A model generated the notes under the pieces. It worked only from the letters and a program-made list of their open reading frames with translations, made no database searches and was not told the DNA's origin. From assembly GCA_027625915.1 (NCBI GenBank), contig JANTQA010000042.1, forward strand, positions 4,414,001 through 4,478,000: 64,000 nt of DNA, read 5' to 3'. Positions 49,853-62,350 of the stretch are shown one piece after another; position 1 is the stretch's first letter, and each line of letters starts with the position of its first letter. The stretch comes from Anaeramoeba flamelloides (Eukaryota; Metamonada; Anaeramoebidae). A program made the translations under genes and the position numbers.

Positions 49853-52800
49853 TCAACAACGACAACAACAACAGCAGCAGTATCAATAATAACAAAAACA
49901 ACAATAACCATAATAATTGTAATAAAAATAAATATAAATATGAACCGAGAATATTTTCATTTCTAGATCGCAAGGGGCAAGGTATTGAATTATTTATCGT
50001 CAAGCAACAAAATTTAGAAGATATCCAAATTTTTTTAGTATTAAAATTAATTCATAAAGATCATATTGAAAAGTTTAAACTACCATTAAAAATACCACCT
50101 TTAAGATGGTTTTTTTTATCAATAACTCAATCGAATTCAAATAGAAAAACAAATAAAAAACGAGAAGTGAAAATTTTTATTGATGGCAAATTAGAAAATA
50201 AAAAGCTAATGAATTATCCTACAATAAAATTACCTTATAAATACAATCGGATTGGCTCCAATTATAAAATAAATTCTGCAATTAATAAATTGAGAAAAGA
50301 ATATTATTTTTATGGGCAAATGGGAGTAATATATTTTTTAAATGATTCATTAACAAACGATCAAATTTTCAATATCTATAATTTAGGGCCAAATTATATG
50401 GGCACTTTTGAAAAGCCAATACACTTATTAATAGATAGCAATAATTATTATAATTACAATAATAGCAATAGTAATTTAAGTAATGAGAATAATAAAATAA
50501 ATAATCAATTTTTAGATGGAACTTTAACTGAAAAGATCTTTTTGTGCTACAACTCACGGGCATGTGATGAAAAATTCTGTTTTGACCAATCGCCATTTGT
50601 ATTGAAAAATCTTAATGGCAAATTAAATGGGATGTTTCAATCAAATTCCAAAGACTTGTTTGATATCATTCATTGTCTTGGCGGATTTAAAATCTTTTTC
50701 CCCTTAATTGTTCAATTGGATTCCCCCGAGTATAGCAAGATGAATTTACTGTTATTTGAACAAAATTTAAATAAATTCGAAAGCAATGTCAATCCACAAT
50801 TAAGTTATCAATTACTGGAAATGATCAGTAATATGATCATTTCAAGTAGGGTAACACAGGAGGATATGATTAGATCCCAGGGTTCAGTTATCATTCGGTA
50901 TTTATTCCAAAAGTTGAACCCAGAAAATTTTACTAAACGGACGATCTTAATATTAAAAGAATTATTTTTTGACTTAGATAATATCGTACTATTGAAGAAA
51001 TTGTATAAAAATATTATTTTAAATTTCGATATTTGGATATATTGCTCATTTGACGTACAGCAGCAATTGATCAAATTGATTAATTCGTTACTTAAATTAA
51101 ATAAATTTCAAAAGATAATCAAATTTCAAATCTTAATCGATATAATCAATAGGTACTATTGGTTAGAACCAGAAATTATGTCCAAGATTATTAATGAAAA
51201 TAAATTACATTTTTTAACGAATCAAATAATTAATGGCAAAAGGCCCAACAAGGAAACAATTACCAAATTCAGAAAAATTTTTTTTAATAATTTACAAGAT
51301 AACATCCTATTGACAATAAATAATAAAGACGATTGTGTGTTTAAAATTATTTCAATAATCGAGACTATTTTTTGTTTAAAAAACACAATCCATATTTTGG
51401 ATTATATTAAATTATTGATTTATTGCTTCCAAAATATTACTGACGAATCAATTATCGAACAAATTTTGAATAACAAGATTTTTCTGAATTTGTTTCCTCA
51501 TTTGTTATCCAAAAAATCAATCAAAATAATTAAAATGACTTTAAAGTTATTGTATAATATTAAAACAAACCATTTATTAAATTTAAATAAAAAAAAATTG
51601 CAATCAAAAAATTATTTATTCCAATCGGAAGAAGATTTTTTTTTCATTCACTATTTGTTATTGTTGAAAAAGAATAATTGTAATTTGCTATATTTTTTTT
51701 TATTATTTTGGTTAACTGAAAATATTAAAATTGGTTTCTATTCGATAAATAATGATAATTTGAATGAAGAAAATAATTTAAACAACATAGCGCTGCTTAA
51801 TAAGAATAAAAAAACTATTTTACAAAAAGCCCTGGGTATTAAAAACCATATTTAATATCATTGGCAATTTTAACAATAATAAAAATAGTTTAAATTGCTT
51901 AACGTTTATTAGAAATTTAATTATTAATAATCCTGAAAATTTGGAAATATTAACAAAGCAAAGTGAAATAAGATATTGGATTCTCAAAAATCTCGATCTA
52001 AATATTTTAAAAAAATTAGATTATAAAATGATGATCAAAATGTATAAAATAAATACAAGCAACAATAATAAAAATGAAAATGATATTATTAAAATAACCA
52101 AAATTAACGAAAATGAAAAAATTTCTCTAAATATCAATCTAATATTTTTAGAGATATTAAATTTAATACATTTTTATAAATTTGAAAAATTCGGGATTAA
52201 ATCAATTGAGAAAACAATAACTTTAATACCATTTTGTTTAAATATTAATCAATTCAATAAAAATAATAGTAGTGGTGGTAGTGGCACTAGTAACAATAAG
52301 AAGAATAATGATAGCAGTAGGCGTAGGAATGTGAATAAGAATGAAAACAAAGATAAGGATCAGAATAATAATAATAATGATAATTATGGCCAATTGAATA
52401 AAAAAAAAAATGATTTCAAAGATTATGAAAATATGTTAATTAGACAATTATTTGTATTATTATTAGATTCCATAAAAAATAAAATTCAAAATAATAAAAA
52501 AAATTTACAAAGAAGATCTTCATCAATTTTAAATGAAAAAAAATCATTTTTAGATAATTTTTTCCATTTATTAAATTTAATTATTAATTTTATTAAATTT
52601 AAATATTATTTGATTAACAAGGGGAAAATTGTCAATTTTCAAAATAATAATTTAATCAATAATGTTAATGAAATAAATAATTTTAAAAAATTTTTAAAAT
52701 ATGGCCTAAAAGTGGGATTGAAATTTAAAAAATTCAATTTATTTAATAATCTGATTTGGGAAGATTTCTTTTTAGTCAATAAAATGATCCAAATCTTAGA

Positions 52801-55800
52801 TAAAATCGGCTTTTTTGAAAAAGAAAATAAAAAATATTTAAAGGAAAAAAATACTAATAGAAATTTATTATCAGAAATAATCCTATTCATGTTATCTTCG
52901 ATTCAAATAAATTGCCTATTGAATTTTCAAAAAATAATTGAAAAATTAATTTTTATCATTCAGGGTATTTTCCAGGGATCAAATCCAGGCAATTTACCAC
53001 CCAAGCATAGACCAATCGCTGGCTTTTTGTTTTTAAAATTAATTAATTTATTAATCATTGAAAGCGAAAATGAAAATGAAAATTCTCAAATGAGGCAAAT
53101 TTTATTAAGTTCATTAATTCAACAATTATTATATTCGTGCTATCCCTATTTCCAAAAACTGATGAAGGCTTTCTCGAATTCTAATTTGAATTCGAGTTTC
53201 GAGTTTAATCAATCTTTTTTACATGAAGGTAAAGATGCAAATAAATTATTAAAATTAAAATATTTAGATTTTATAAAAATAGTTAAACAATCCGACATGC
53301 AAATAATATTAAGACAAATTTTCCAGCCCATTGAAACAGAAATAATCAAAGAAAACTTATTAAGTGGAGATCGATATACCAAAGAGAAAAAAGTTTTATT
53401 AAAAAACAATTTAAATAGCTTAGAAAAGGATCAATATTTAAATATTGTATTAATTAAAAGTTTTAATAAAAATTTGTTTAATAATATAAATCAATTCAAA
53501 TTAAGCGAACAAGAAAGAATCGACAATTATAATCTTAAACTATTAAAAAAATCATATTTGGGTAAAAAATTATGGAATAATTTAATTAGAACAATCAACG
53601 AAGAAAAGGGTTCTTATGATGACGACAAAGATGATGATGATGATGATGATGATGATGAAAAGGGTGAAAAGGGTACCGAAAATAACAATGATGATAATAA
53701 TGATGATAATACTAATGATGATGATAAAAATGGAAATAATAATGGCAATGGAGATAATAATGATGGCAAAAATAAAAATGAAAATAAAATTTATTGGAAA
53801 TTAGATAATACTGAAGATTCTTTACGAAGAAGAATGAGATTAAAAAGAAATTATGATTATGATTCACATTATGAAGCTTCGGTTCGAAGGGATTTAAAAA
53901 ATAAGGAGCAATCAGATAAGATTATTACAGAATGGCAAATGAAACTATCAAATCAAAGTAAAAAAATTTTGGGAAATATCCAAAATGCTTTTATTGTCGA
54001 TGAAACTGAAGAAATTGAAAATGATATGATTGAGGAAATTGAATTGGAAGAATTGGAAGAATTGGAAGAAACTATTAAAGAAAAAATTCTGTTAACAATT
54101 AAATGTAAATTAATTACACCTTTAAAAATTACCAATGGAGTTTTTGAGTTAACTACAAAAACACTAAACTTTAAGCCTGATCTCTCAATTAATTTACAAA
54201 ACAATGATAAAGAAATCGATCAGCAGCAGTCAGAAGAAAATTTAGAGAATGTCAACGAAGAAAAATCTTGGGAATTAAAAGACCTTATTGAATTGCACCG
54301 AAGAAGATACCATTTAAGACCTTCCGCTTTAGAATTTTTTTTAATGGATAAAACAAATTTTTTTATAAATTTCGATCAAAAAAATGATCGAAATAAATTA
54401 TATTGGAATATTATCTCATTGAAGCCAATTAATTTGGTTAAAAATAATTCAAACAATCCAAAAGGTTGGATTAAAAAGTCTGGTTATACTAAAATGTGGA
54501 AAAAAAGAAAAATCTCTAATTTTGAATATTTGATGAAATTAAATACAATTGCCGGTAGAAGCTATAATGATATTAGCCAGTATCCTGTGTTCCCTTGGGT
54601 TCTATCCGATTATACAAGCGAAACAATTGATTTAAATGATCCTAAAGTTTATCGAGATTTATCAAAGCCAGTAAATTTTTTTTTGTTTTTTTTTAAATTT
54701 TTGATTGAATATTTATTTATTTTTTTATTTTTTGAATTTTTCTTTATTTATTTGTTTTTTTTTTCAATTTTAATTTGTTTCTTTGAAATTTTTTATTTCT
54801 TTGAAATCATTTATTTTTTAGATGGGTGCCTTGAATGAAGATAGAAAGATACAATTTATTGAAAAATATAAAATGTTTGCAGAACAAGCCAAAGAAAGTT
54901 TAATACCCCCTTTTCATTATGGTACTCATTATTCTAGTGCTGCTGTTGTTTTATATTATTTGGTTAGAATGGAACCTTTCACTTCCTTAGGGATTAAATT
55001 ACAAGGTCTGAATATTTTTTTTTTTTTGATTATTTTGATATTTATTAGTAAACAAAGAATTGGTTTGAATGTTCCAAAGTATTAAAAATCTTTTTTGAAA
55101 TTTTTTTTTATTTTAAAAAAGCCTACCAGATAATAATATATTCAATAACATTTGTTATTGATTTAGATTTTTAAAATAATTTAATCAATATGAATTGATG
55201 TTAAAAATTTGTAAAAAAAAACAAATTATTTGTTATTGTTATTATTGAAAAAAAAATGTAAATTACACTCTCGGTATTCTTATACTTAAATTTTCTGAAA
55301 GGGGATATAAATATTAAAGCATATATATTATGATTATTCATGAGAAGAGAACACCCAAATTTTCTTTGTTTTTGCTTTCAAAAACAAAAATTAAAAAATA
55401 AAAAAAGAAAAAAGAAAAGAAATTTAAAAAAGAGTTTTGTAATATTCAATAAGTAAAAAATGAAAAAAAAATAATAACGTTTAATTAAAAAAGAACACCC
55501 AAAATCACATCAATAATAATTATTGTTAATTTAGTTTAGTTTGATAGTTGATTATTAATATTCACTTTGGGAAGTTCTTTATTGAATTGTTGCAATTTTT
55601 TTTTATTTTTTATTGGATTTGTTTGCTTTATCTTGATGATTTTTACCTTTATCTTCAATTTACTCATACTTTCAGGTTTCAGTGTTTCACTATTAATAAT
55701 TAACCACTTGATCTTTTTCATTTGGAACTCTTCTTCCCAATATAAAGAAACTTTATTTCTGATAGAAAAAAAATGGAAATGAATAAAATATTTTTTTTTT

Positions 55801-57566
55801 TTTTAATAAGCATTATGTAAAATTTTAATTCCGATATCTAAATCATTAATAACAATTATAATTATATCCAATAAATTTAAAAAAAAAAAAAAATAAAACC
55901 AAATATAGGGGGGAAATTTGATAGATCTGATCGAATGTTTCATTCAATTCCCGAAACGTTTAATAATTGTTTAACAAACCCAAGTGATGTCAAAGAATTG
56001 ATACCCGAATTTTTTTATTTATCCGAGTTTTTAGAAAATAATAATGATTTTGATTTAGGAAGAAAGCAAAATCATGAAAAATTAAATAATATAATTCTGC
56101 CACCATGGGCTAAAACTCCAGAAGAATTTATTCGAATTAATAGATTAGCCTTAGAGTCTGAATATGTCAGTGAGCATTTACATGAATGGATTGATTTAAT
56201 TTTTGGTTATAAGCAAACTGGGGAAGAAGCAATTAAATCTGTGAATGTCTTTTATTATCTAACATATGAAAATGCAGTAGACATTGATAAAATAACAGAC
56301 CCCATGGAAAGGAAATCAATTGAAGATCAAATTGAGAATTTTGGACAAACGCCATCGCAATTATTTATAAAGCATCATCCAAAAAGATTATCTAAAAATG
56401 AAATTAAAAAGCATAATATTGAAAGGCCTTTAGTGTTCTATCATGGTGTTGATAATCTTGTTAACGAAATTAATAAATCAAGGACAAATAAATATAAGTT
56501 TAGTAATTCACCAATAATTTATATTTGGATTTCAGATTTACAAAAGTCATTAACTCATTCAAATTCAAATTATAAAATCATAGCATTTGATCAGGAAAGA
56601 AATTTCATTTTTGCAAAATACCATAATAACATTAATAACAATCCTAATAGCAATACTAATAATAGCAATAATATAAATATGAGCACGCTTCAAGAGAATT
56701 CTTTTTTAGAAGTTGAGCAAAATATATCAAATCAAAAACGTAGGAAAATCGGTGTGTCGTTCACTAACAAAATTGAAAATTTCAATAATTGCTTTGATTT
56801 TGATAAGAGTGGTAAATATTTCTATAGCTGCGGGCATTGGGATTACTCTTTAAAGATCTCAAATTCAGATAATAATAACTTGGTGCAATCAGTCCGAGAA
56901 CATAAGGATATCGTTACTTGCCTGGCCTTAGATCGATTTGATCAGTCTTTATTAGCCACGGGATCAAAGGACACCACCGTAATCATTTGGGAAATTAATA
57001 ATAAAAAAGAGCATGCGATAGATCAAAGTTCAAAAAAGATTTTATATGGGCATAATGACGAAATAACATGTGTAGATATACATTCGGGTTTGGATGTTGT
57101 TGTTTCAACAAATAAATCTGGTATTTGCATTATACATTCTCTACGAGCTGCCAGATTCATTCGTTCTTTTAAAATTTTTGAAAACAATAACAAAAAGAAA
57201 AAAAAGAAAAATAATTCCATATCCACGGCCAATGTGTCAATTTCAATGTTAAAAATTTCTAATGATGGCAATATTTTAATATATTCAGATAAAATTAGAG
57301 TTTATTCTATAAATGGCAGACTTATTTCAACAGCCATCAGTGTTCATAAATTAACTTGTTGGCAAATTACGAAGGATGACCAGTTTTTAATCACAGGCAG
57401 CGAAAAGGGTGCGATATCAGTTAGATATCTCCATAATTTGAAATTAATAAAAAATTGGATTATTGGGGGGGTGATCACCACTTTGCATCTTTCCAAAAAC
57501 GAAAAGTTTATTTTAACTGGTTTCAAATCTGGTGAAGTTTTAATAAATGAATTTATGTTAAAATAA
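41372..57566 (+). CDS. Giant BEACH-WD40 protein (neurobeachin/LRBA/Lvs type)
   Basis: About 3,700 codons. Exons read: 41372-41560, 41678-41966, 42097-42588, 42706-42802 (short introns, matching phases), then an unresolved 3.7-kb stretch, 46468-54670, 54822-55005 and 55909-57566. From the N-terminus: armadillo-like helical region; N/D/K-rich insert (48580-48870); ConA-like lectin fold (VFFDFNGRSAYLEIP at 49600 to GQMGVIYFLNDSL at 50310) interrupted by poly-N; DUF4704-like segment (FNIIHCLGG-type at 50660 on); PH-like region (about 54090-54440); BEACH domain (LNTIAGRSYND, YPVFPWVL, YGTHYSSAAVV, DRMFHSIPETF, DVKELIPEFFYL, LHEWIDLIFGYKQ); and WD40 repeats (YSCGHWDYSLKI, ATGSKDTTVIIWEI). BEACH proteins act as scaffolds in vesicle traffic, autophagy and lysosome biology. 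One frame change occurs near 51835. Because exon 4 ends in phase 2 and the 46468 exon starts in phase 0, at least one exon between them is missing from this model. Confidence 0.9.
44051..44142. repeat. 9-bp minisatellite, unit AGAAATCAC
   Basis: Two blocks of about four units each, separated by ACCAAAAAAATAAC. Reverse complement of the unit in the 2045-2109 array. Non-coding, in the BEACH intron. Confidence 0.85.
45360..45620 (-). repeat. Dispersed repeat R, copy 1
   Basis: Shares ordered blocks with 55500-55750 and (inverted) 59085-59330: GTTTGATAGTTGATNATTAA, TTAATTGTTGTAATT, TTTTTGATCTNATTT, TTTCAGTGTCACAGTATTAG, AATCACTTGATCTNTTTCCT and TTCTTCCCAATA. The further part seen in the other two copies is less clear here. 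Confidence 0.65.
45657..45954. other. Overlapping sense/antisense ORFs, coding status unclear
   Basis: The minus-strand ORF 45657-45935 (92 codons) includes FGLECFASKHLEIQFRISEF. The plus-strand frame includes NSDILNWISRCFEAKH and could in principle start after the AG at 45770 in the phase needed to follow exon 4 of the BEACH gene, but no good donor follows. One strand may be a genuine exon. Confidence 0.2.
49774..49850. repeat. (AAT)n trinucleotide repeat encoding poly-asparagine
   Basis: About 25 AAT codons in a row, extended by AAC/AGC codons on both sides, inserted in the ConA-like domain between LNNPNAQFLQF and YEPRIFSFLDRKG. It is in frame and probably a surface loop. Confidence 0.95.
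53615..53660. repeat. (GAT)n repeat encoding poly-aspartate
   Basis: GATGAC/GATGAT codons give about 13 acidic residues before the PH-BEACH part, followed by further N/D-rich sequence to about 53790. A methionine-rich shadow frame results from the same repeat. Confidence 0.9.
55006..55908. other. 0.9-kb intron within the BEACH domain, carrying a repeat insertion
   Basis: Donor GTCTGA after LQ, acceptor AATATAG before GGKFDRSDRMFHS; phase 1 on both sides rebuilds the conserved LQGG..FD..DRMFHS of BEACH domains. About 530 bp of it (55255-55790) is dispersed repeat R. Confidence 0.85.
55255..55790 (-). repeat. Dispersed repeat R, copy 2 (about 530 bp)
   Basis: In reverse orientation it ends AGAGTGTAATTTACATTTTT followed by CAATAATAACAATAAC, closely resembling the 3' tail of the LINE fragment at 20115-20150. 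Upstream it has weak coding character on the minus strand (55536-55721, lysine-rich). Likely a SINE using a LINE tail, or a 5'-truncated LINE. Confidence 0.6.
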
Positions 57567-57714
57567 TGAATTAAAAGTTTTTTTTTGTTAATATATATTT
57601 AATACCGAGAAATTTGTTAGCAATATATTGCTAAATACAAAATAAAATTTTTAATTATGTATTTTAAAAAAATAATTTTTGTGTTTATTTAATTTCTTAA
57701 TTTCTATATTTATA

Positions 57715-57925
57715 TACTATATTTCAAAAATTGTCACTCACCTGAAATAATAAATTGAAAAAAAACAAATTAATTCTTTAGTTTACAATGGAAAAAAAAA
57801 GTAAATCTGATCAGTAATTCACTTTATTATTATTATAAGTACATTAAAAGTATACTATTTCAAAAATTATAAAAAAAATAAAATTATGACCAAAAAAAGT
57901 AAAGCACAATTTTTGAAAAGAGCAT
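57715..57925. mobile_element. MITE, family D copy 1 (211 bp)
   Basis: TA at both sides; inverted tips with TTTCAAAAATTGTCACTCA at the left and CACAATTTTTGAAAAGAGCAT at the right. Same length and tips as 62141-62350. Confidence 0.75.
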
Positions 57926-59084
57926 TAAAGTATTTTTCATTACTGAGCTTTCAATGAAAAGGGTTATCAAAAAGATTTTTTGATAATAAATAAATGTATT
58001 TTAAAAGATACTATAGTACCTCAATTTTTTTAAACTTATTTATAACTTGAAAAGTTTTTTTTTTTTTTCAATTTGAAAAATAAAGAAAAAAAAAAAAATA
58101 CTTTTTAAAAAGATCTAAAAAACTGTAAAAAATCTATTTGTTAGCTTGAAAATTTTATAAATTTTTGTTTTTTTGTAGTAAAACATAAAAATTAAACAAT
58201 GCCCTAATTAATTATATATAACATGTTATAAATGTGAAATAAGGGTGTTATAAATTTTGAATGAAAACAGTTTTAAATTGTAATTTTGTTATTATAAAAC
58301 CTTTTTTGAATGAAATATTTTTTAATCTTTTCAATTTTAGTTTTATTTTTTTATTTAAAAAATAGATGGAAAAATTTATAATATTTGAAAATAATCAAAA
58401 ATTCAAACATGATATAAATTTTATTATAATTTTTTTATTAAAAAATTACAATATAATCAAAATTTTTGTTATTCGGGCGTTATATTATTATTTGAAAAAA
58501 CATTTTTTAGTAGGGGTATCTTTGGGATGGTTCAAAATAAAGATTCATGATTTTACTTTTCATTTGTAAATAAGTTGAAAAAATATAATTATGTTCCTTT
58601 ATCAAAATTTTTAAATAAAAATTTGTGAAACTTGGAAAAAAGAGGAATTAATTACCCCCCACAAAATAAAAAATATTGATAATTTTTGACTTTTTCTTTT
58701 GTTTCGGCCTGGATTTTCTTTGTATTTATGAACTTGGTGTTTTGAAATCAAAAAAAAACGATTTATAAAGGTGTTTACTCGCTTTAGAATAGCCTTGTAA
58801 GTGATTTTATGAAGTTTTATTATAGATATTTCTTATAACGAATCTTTAAAAAATTTCAATAAAAAAGATTTTTACTCGTCTAGTGTTTTTGTAAAAAAAA
58901 ATATATTTTGTTCAATTTAATAGGGAGTGTTTTTCAAAATGAATTATCAATATATTCAAAAATTTTTATCATTTCATATCACCATAATGTTTTACATTTG
59001 TTATAAACTGGTTAAAATATTTTTTATATCATCAAAGTCATTTTAATAATTGTTTTTTTATCTTTCCCTCCTTTTTTCCCCGGC

Positions 59085-59635
59085 TGAATCTTCTTTATAT
59101 TAGTAAGATAAGTTATAAAGGAAAAAGATCAAGTAGTTACTTGCTAATATTGTGACACTGGAACACAAAAGTCTTAGTAACTTGAAAATAAAAACGAAAT
59201 AGTAAAAGTGGAAAAATGACCAAATGTTGAAAGCAAATAAGATCAAAAAAAAAAAAAGTAATTACAACAATTAAACAAAGATCCCCAAGTGAACATTCAT
59301 GATCAAGTATCAAATTATTAAATCAACCAAAAGTATCATGGCTGTGATTTTGGGAGTTCTTAATTAAAGATAGCATTGGTTTTTTTTTTTTTTTTTTTTT
59401 TACTAATTTCTTCTTATAAACCCTTTTTAAATTTCTTTTTTGTTTTTCTTTTTTTTCTTTTTCCTTTTCCTTTTCAATTTTTTGCTTTTGCTTTTTATCA
59501 TAAAAAATTGGGTGTGTCTTTCCCTTGAAGGCGCGTGAAATCTAGTATTTTATGATTAAATTTACTTTGAGAAAATACAAGTAAAATGACATACAGAGTG
59601 TAATTTAACATTCTACATCAATAAATAATTAATTT
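59085..59635 (+). repeat. Dispersed repeat R, copy 3
   Basis: Reverse-orientation match of copies 1 and 2: AAAAAGATCAAGTAGTTACT, GTGACACTGGAACA, ATGACCAAATGTTGAAAGCA, then at its 3' end ACAGAGTGTAATTTAACATT followed by CAATAAATAATT. In this orientation the tail agrees with the LINE 3' end. Confidence 0.6.
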
Positions 59636-60210
59636 TTTTTTTTTATTTTTTAAATTTTTTTTACTTTTTGACTTTTTAAAATCAAGATATAAAATAAAAA
59701 ATATTAATGAAAGTGTTACCATGTTTTAAAAATTATTTCCTCCAAGATCAGGATTAATTTAGATTGAAAAATTCAAATATTACAATTAATTTTTTTCAAA
59801 TTTTTCTAATTAAAAAATTCAAAAAAAAAAAATTTCTTATTTTCGAAGAATATTTTATTATCTTTGAATAATATTGAAAAAGCTATTTTTTATTTATTTA
59901 AAATAATTTGTTGTTGATTATGTGTCTATTAAAAGGGTTTTTATTAGTTTAATTCCATGTAATCAATGCATATAATGAAATATTTTTTTTGTTTTTTCAA
60001 GTATTTTCAATTGTTTAAATGGGGGATTTTACAAAATTATTCAGATTAAACTTTTAATTTTGGCTTTTACAAAAGAATTTCATTTTTCTCTTGATTTGAT
60101 ATTTATCGAAATTTTAATCGAAAAAAAAATAGAATTTTCTCAGTAATATATTTTTTTATTTATTTATTTTATCATAAAATTAGCAAATATACCGGTAGTG
60201 TTTATTAATA

Positions 60211-60407
60211 CAGTCGATTTCAAATTTAAGGCACAAACTTTAAACGAAATTAAAGGTACAAAAAAATCTTAAATTAAAGAATAAAATTTGGAATTTTTTT
60301 TTTTACAAATTATTTTACAAGAATTTGAATTTTGAAATTAATTTGAGATTTTTATCATGTGTCTTAATTTTTGTTGAAAGTGTGTGCCTTAAAAGTGGAA
60401 CTGGCTA
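60211..60407. mobile_element. MITE, CAGTC/GGCACA family copy 4 (diverged)
   Basis: TA-flanked; CAGTCGATTTC at the left and GTGGAACTGGCTA at the right with AAGGCACAAACTTT and GTGTGCCTTAAAA arms. More substitutions than copies 2 and 3, so probably older. Confidence 0.75.
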
Positions 60408-61083
60408 TAAAAAAATATAGTTTTTTTTTGAATTACTAATATTGTAATAAAATTTCTCATTTAAAAAATAAAAAACAAATAAAATTATTGTAAAAAATGT
60501 TAAATGAATAAATATTATTTTTTTTATCAATATCAAAAAAAAATAATAACATAACTACTTTATCTTTCAAACATATTTACTTTTTATTCTTATTCAAGTT
60601 TGGATTAAAAATAAAATAAGAAAATAAATACATTAGTGCATCAATATCATTTCAAATATTTCCTTTTAAACTGGATTAAATTTGGGCAAATCGGGTGTGC
60701 TAAGATGTAGTTAATACTTTTTGGATAAAAGATTATAAATTCCATAAAAAATAAAAGAAAGGCTTTTTTAATTTATATTATAATACTTTTTGAATTTAAA
60801 TCAAGAATAATTTTTTTTTTTAATTTGTAGATTTAAATATTTTTTCCTAATTTTACAAATTTTTGTTTTTCTGGTGATATTTTTTTTACTCTTATTTATT
60901 TATTTTTTTTGTTTTTCTTTTTATTTCTTTTATAAGTATTATAAAAAAAAAGTTATTTGAAAATCCACATAAACATTAAAAAAATGAGACCATGTAATAT
61001 CTAGTAAAATGTATATAATTATTTACAAAAAATGATATTATTAACTTTTTTTTCAGTGCAATTTCTATAATAAAAAAACTATA

Positions 61084-61298
61084 ATGCTTATTTCAAAAAT
61101 TATAAATAATTTATATTTATTTATTGATTAAATTTTATTTATTTTTTAAAAAATGGTGGTTTTAGATGTTTCTAGCCTTTCAAAAGTGAACAGAGAATAA
61201 TATTAAATAATTATTTGTATTTGATTTACTAATAATTAAGTATTCTCTTTTTTCATTTTATTTTTTCAGATGAGTTGCAATTTCTGGTTTTTAAACTT
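61084..61298. mobile_element. MITE, family D copy 2 (215 bp)
   Basis: TA-flanked; left ATGCTTATTTCAAAAATTAT, right GAGTTGCAATTTCTGGTTTT, diverged versions of the family tips. Non-coding. Confidence 0.6.
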
Positions 61299-61318
61299 TA
61301 ATTCTAAGATTTTACATA

Positions 61319-61697
61319 CAACGAAATCCATTTTTTGAAGAAAAAAAAATCTTATTTAATCCATTCTATAGGGAATGTTAAAAGAGAAACCTTCTCTAAT
61401 TGAAATGTTAGCAATTATTGATATATTACAATACTCATAAAACAAAAAATAAATAATCTTCAATACTAATCAATCAAGGACATTTTAAAAATGTTTATCG
61501 AGCATAAAAAAAAACATATATTGGTAATTTTTTTATGAAATTTTATTAACAATTATTGATAATCAAAGGTTAGATATTACAAACTAATTTAATATGAGTT
61601 CTTCTATTTGGAACAACTTTGAACTTTAACATATAATGAATTTTATTCTATTTTTAGATTTTAGGTGTGTCCAAATTTTTGGAATTTGGATTTCGTT
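61319..61697. mobile_element. MITE, family B copy C (379 bp)
   Basis: Right end GTGTGTCCAAATTTTTGGAA..CGTT followed by TA; left end CAACGAAATCCATTTTTTGA preceded by TA. The interior shares AATTGAAATGTTA, AAAACAAAAAATAAATAAT and GAGTTCTTCTATTTG with copy A. Starts 20 bp after family D copy 2. Confidence 0.6.
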
Positions 61698-62140
61698 TAT
61701 ATCATTTTGAATAAAAGTGTTTTTAAAAAGATTAAACGAAAGAAATTATTTTGTAAATGCTAACCAAGTCTCAAATATATTAAATTATTTTTCATAAATT
61801 ATGACTCACTTTATAATGTTAATGGGAGTTGTTTTGAGGGTTTATTCCAGTATTCTTAACAAAAATTATTTTCAAATTTTTGGATCAGAATCATTTTTTC
61901 AAATTTTGCAAATTTTAGTTTTGCTTTTTCAAATTTTTGTTTTTCTTTTTCTTTTTCTTTTTTTTTTTTTTTTTTTTTTTTTTGAAGATCATGTGGAAAA
62001 AAAAAGAGATCTTCGAAAAGACAAATAATCACTAAGAAAATTGGGGCTATGTAGTGTCTTTGAAAATGGATTTAATTATTCATAAAAAATATTGTTGTTC
62101 AACTTTTTTTCAGTGAAAGTTCAGTAATAAAAAATGGGTA

Positions 62141-62350
62141 ATGCTCATTTCAAAAATTGTGACTCACTTTTTTTTAGTTTTTGGTTTTATTTTTTTTAAT
62201 TTTTAATATATCAGGCTTTTATAGTTTTAGAATGACTTAAAAGTGAATTACAAATCATATGAAGTTATTAATTGTTCTTGAATACTAAAGGATAAATTTT
62301 TTTTTTCAATTTATTATTCTCGGTTGAGTCACAATTTTTGAAAAAGAGTT
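62141..62350. mobile_element. MITE, family D copy 3 (210 bp)
   Basis: TA-flanked; ATGCTCATTTCAAAAATTGT + GACTCA at the left, GAGTCACAATTTTTGAAAAA at the right. Best preserved tips of the family. Confidence 0.8.

Noticed and set aside
49721-50003. Poly-isoleucine and poly-leucine ORFs
   Set aside because: Alternative-frame and antisense readings of the AAT repeat that encodes poly-N in the BEACH protein.
51835-51912. A 78-bp intron (GTATTA..TTATTAG) to explain the frame change in the BEACH gene
   Set aside because: Donor and acceptor phases do not match (phase 1 against phase 2), and the supposed intron itself reads as normal coding sequence in the second frame.
53616-53804. Methionine-rich 62-codon ORF
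   Set aside because: Shadow frame of the GAT repeat in the BEACH gene.
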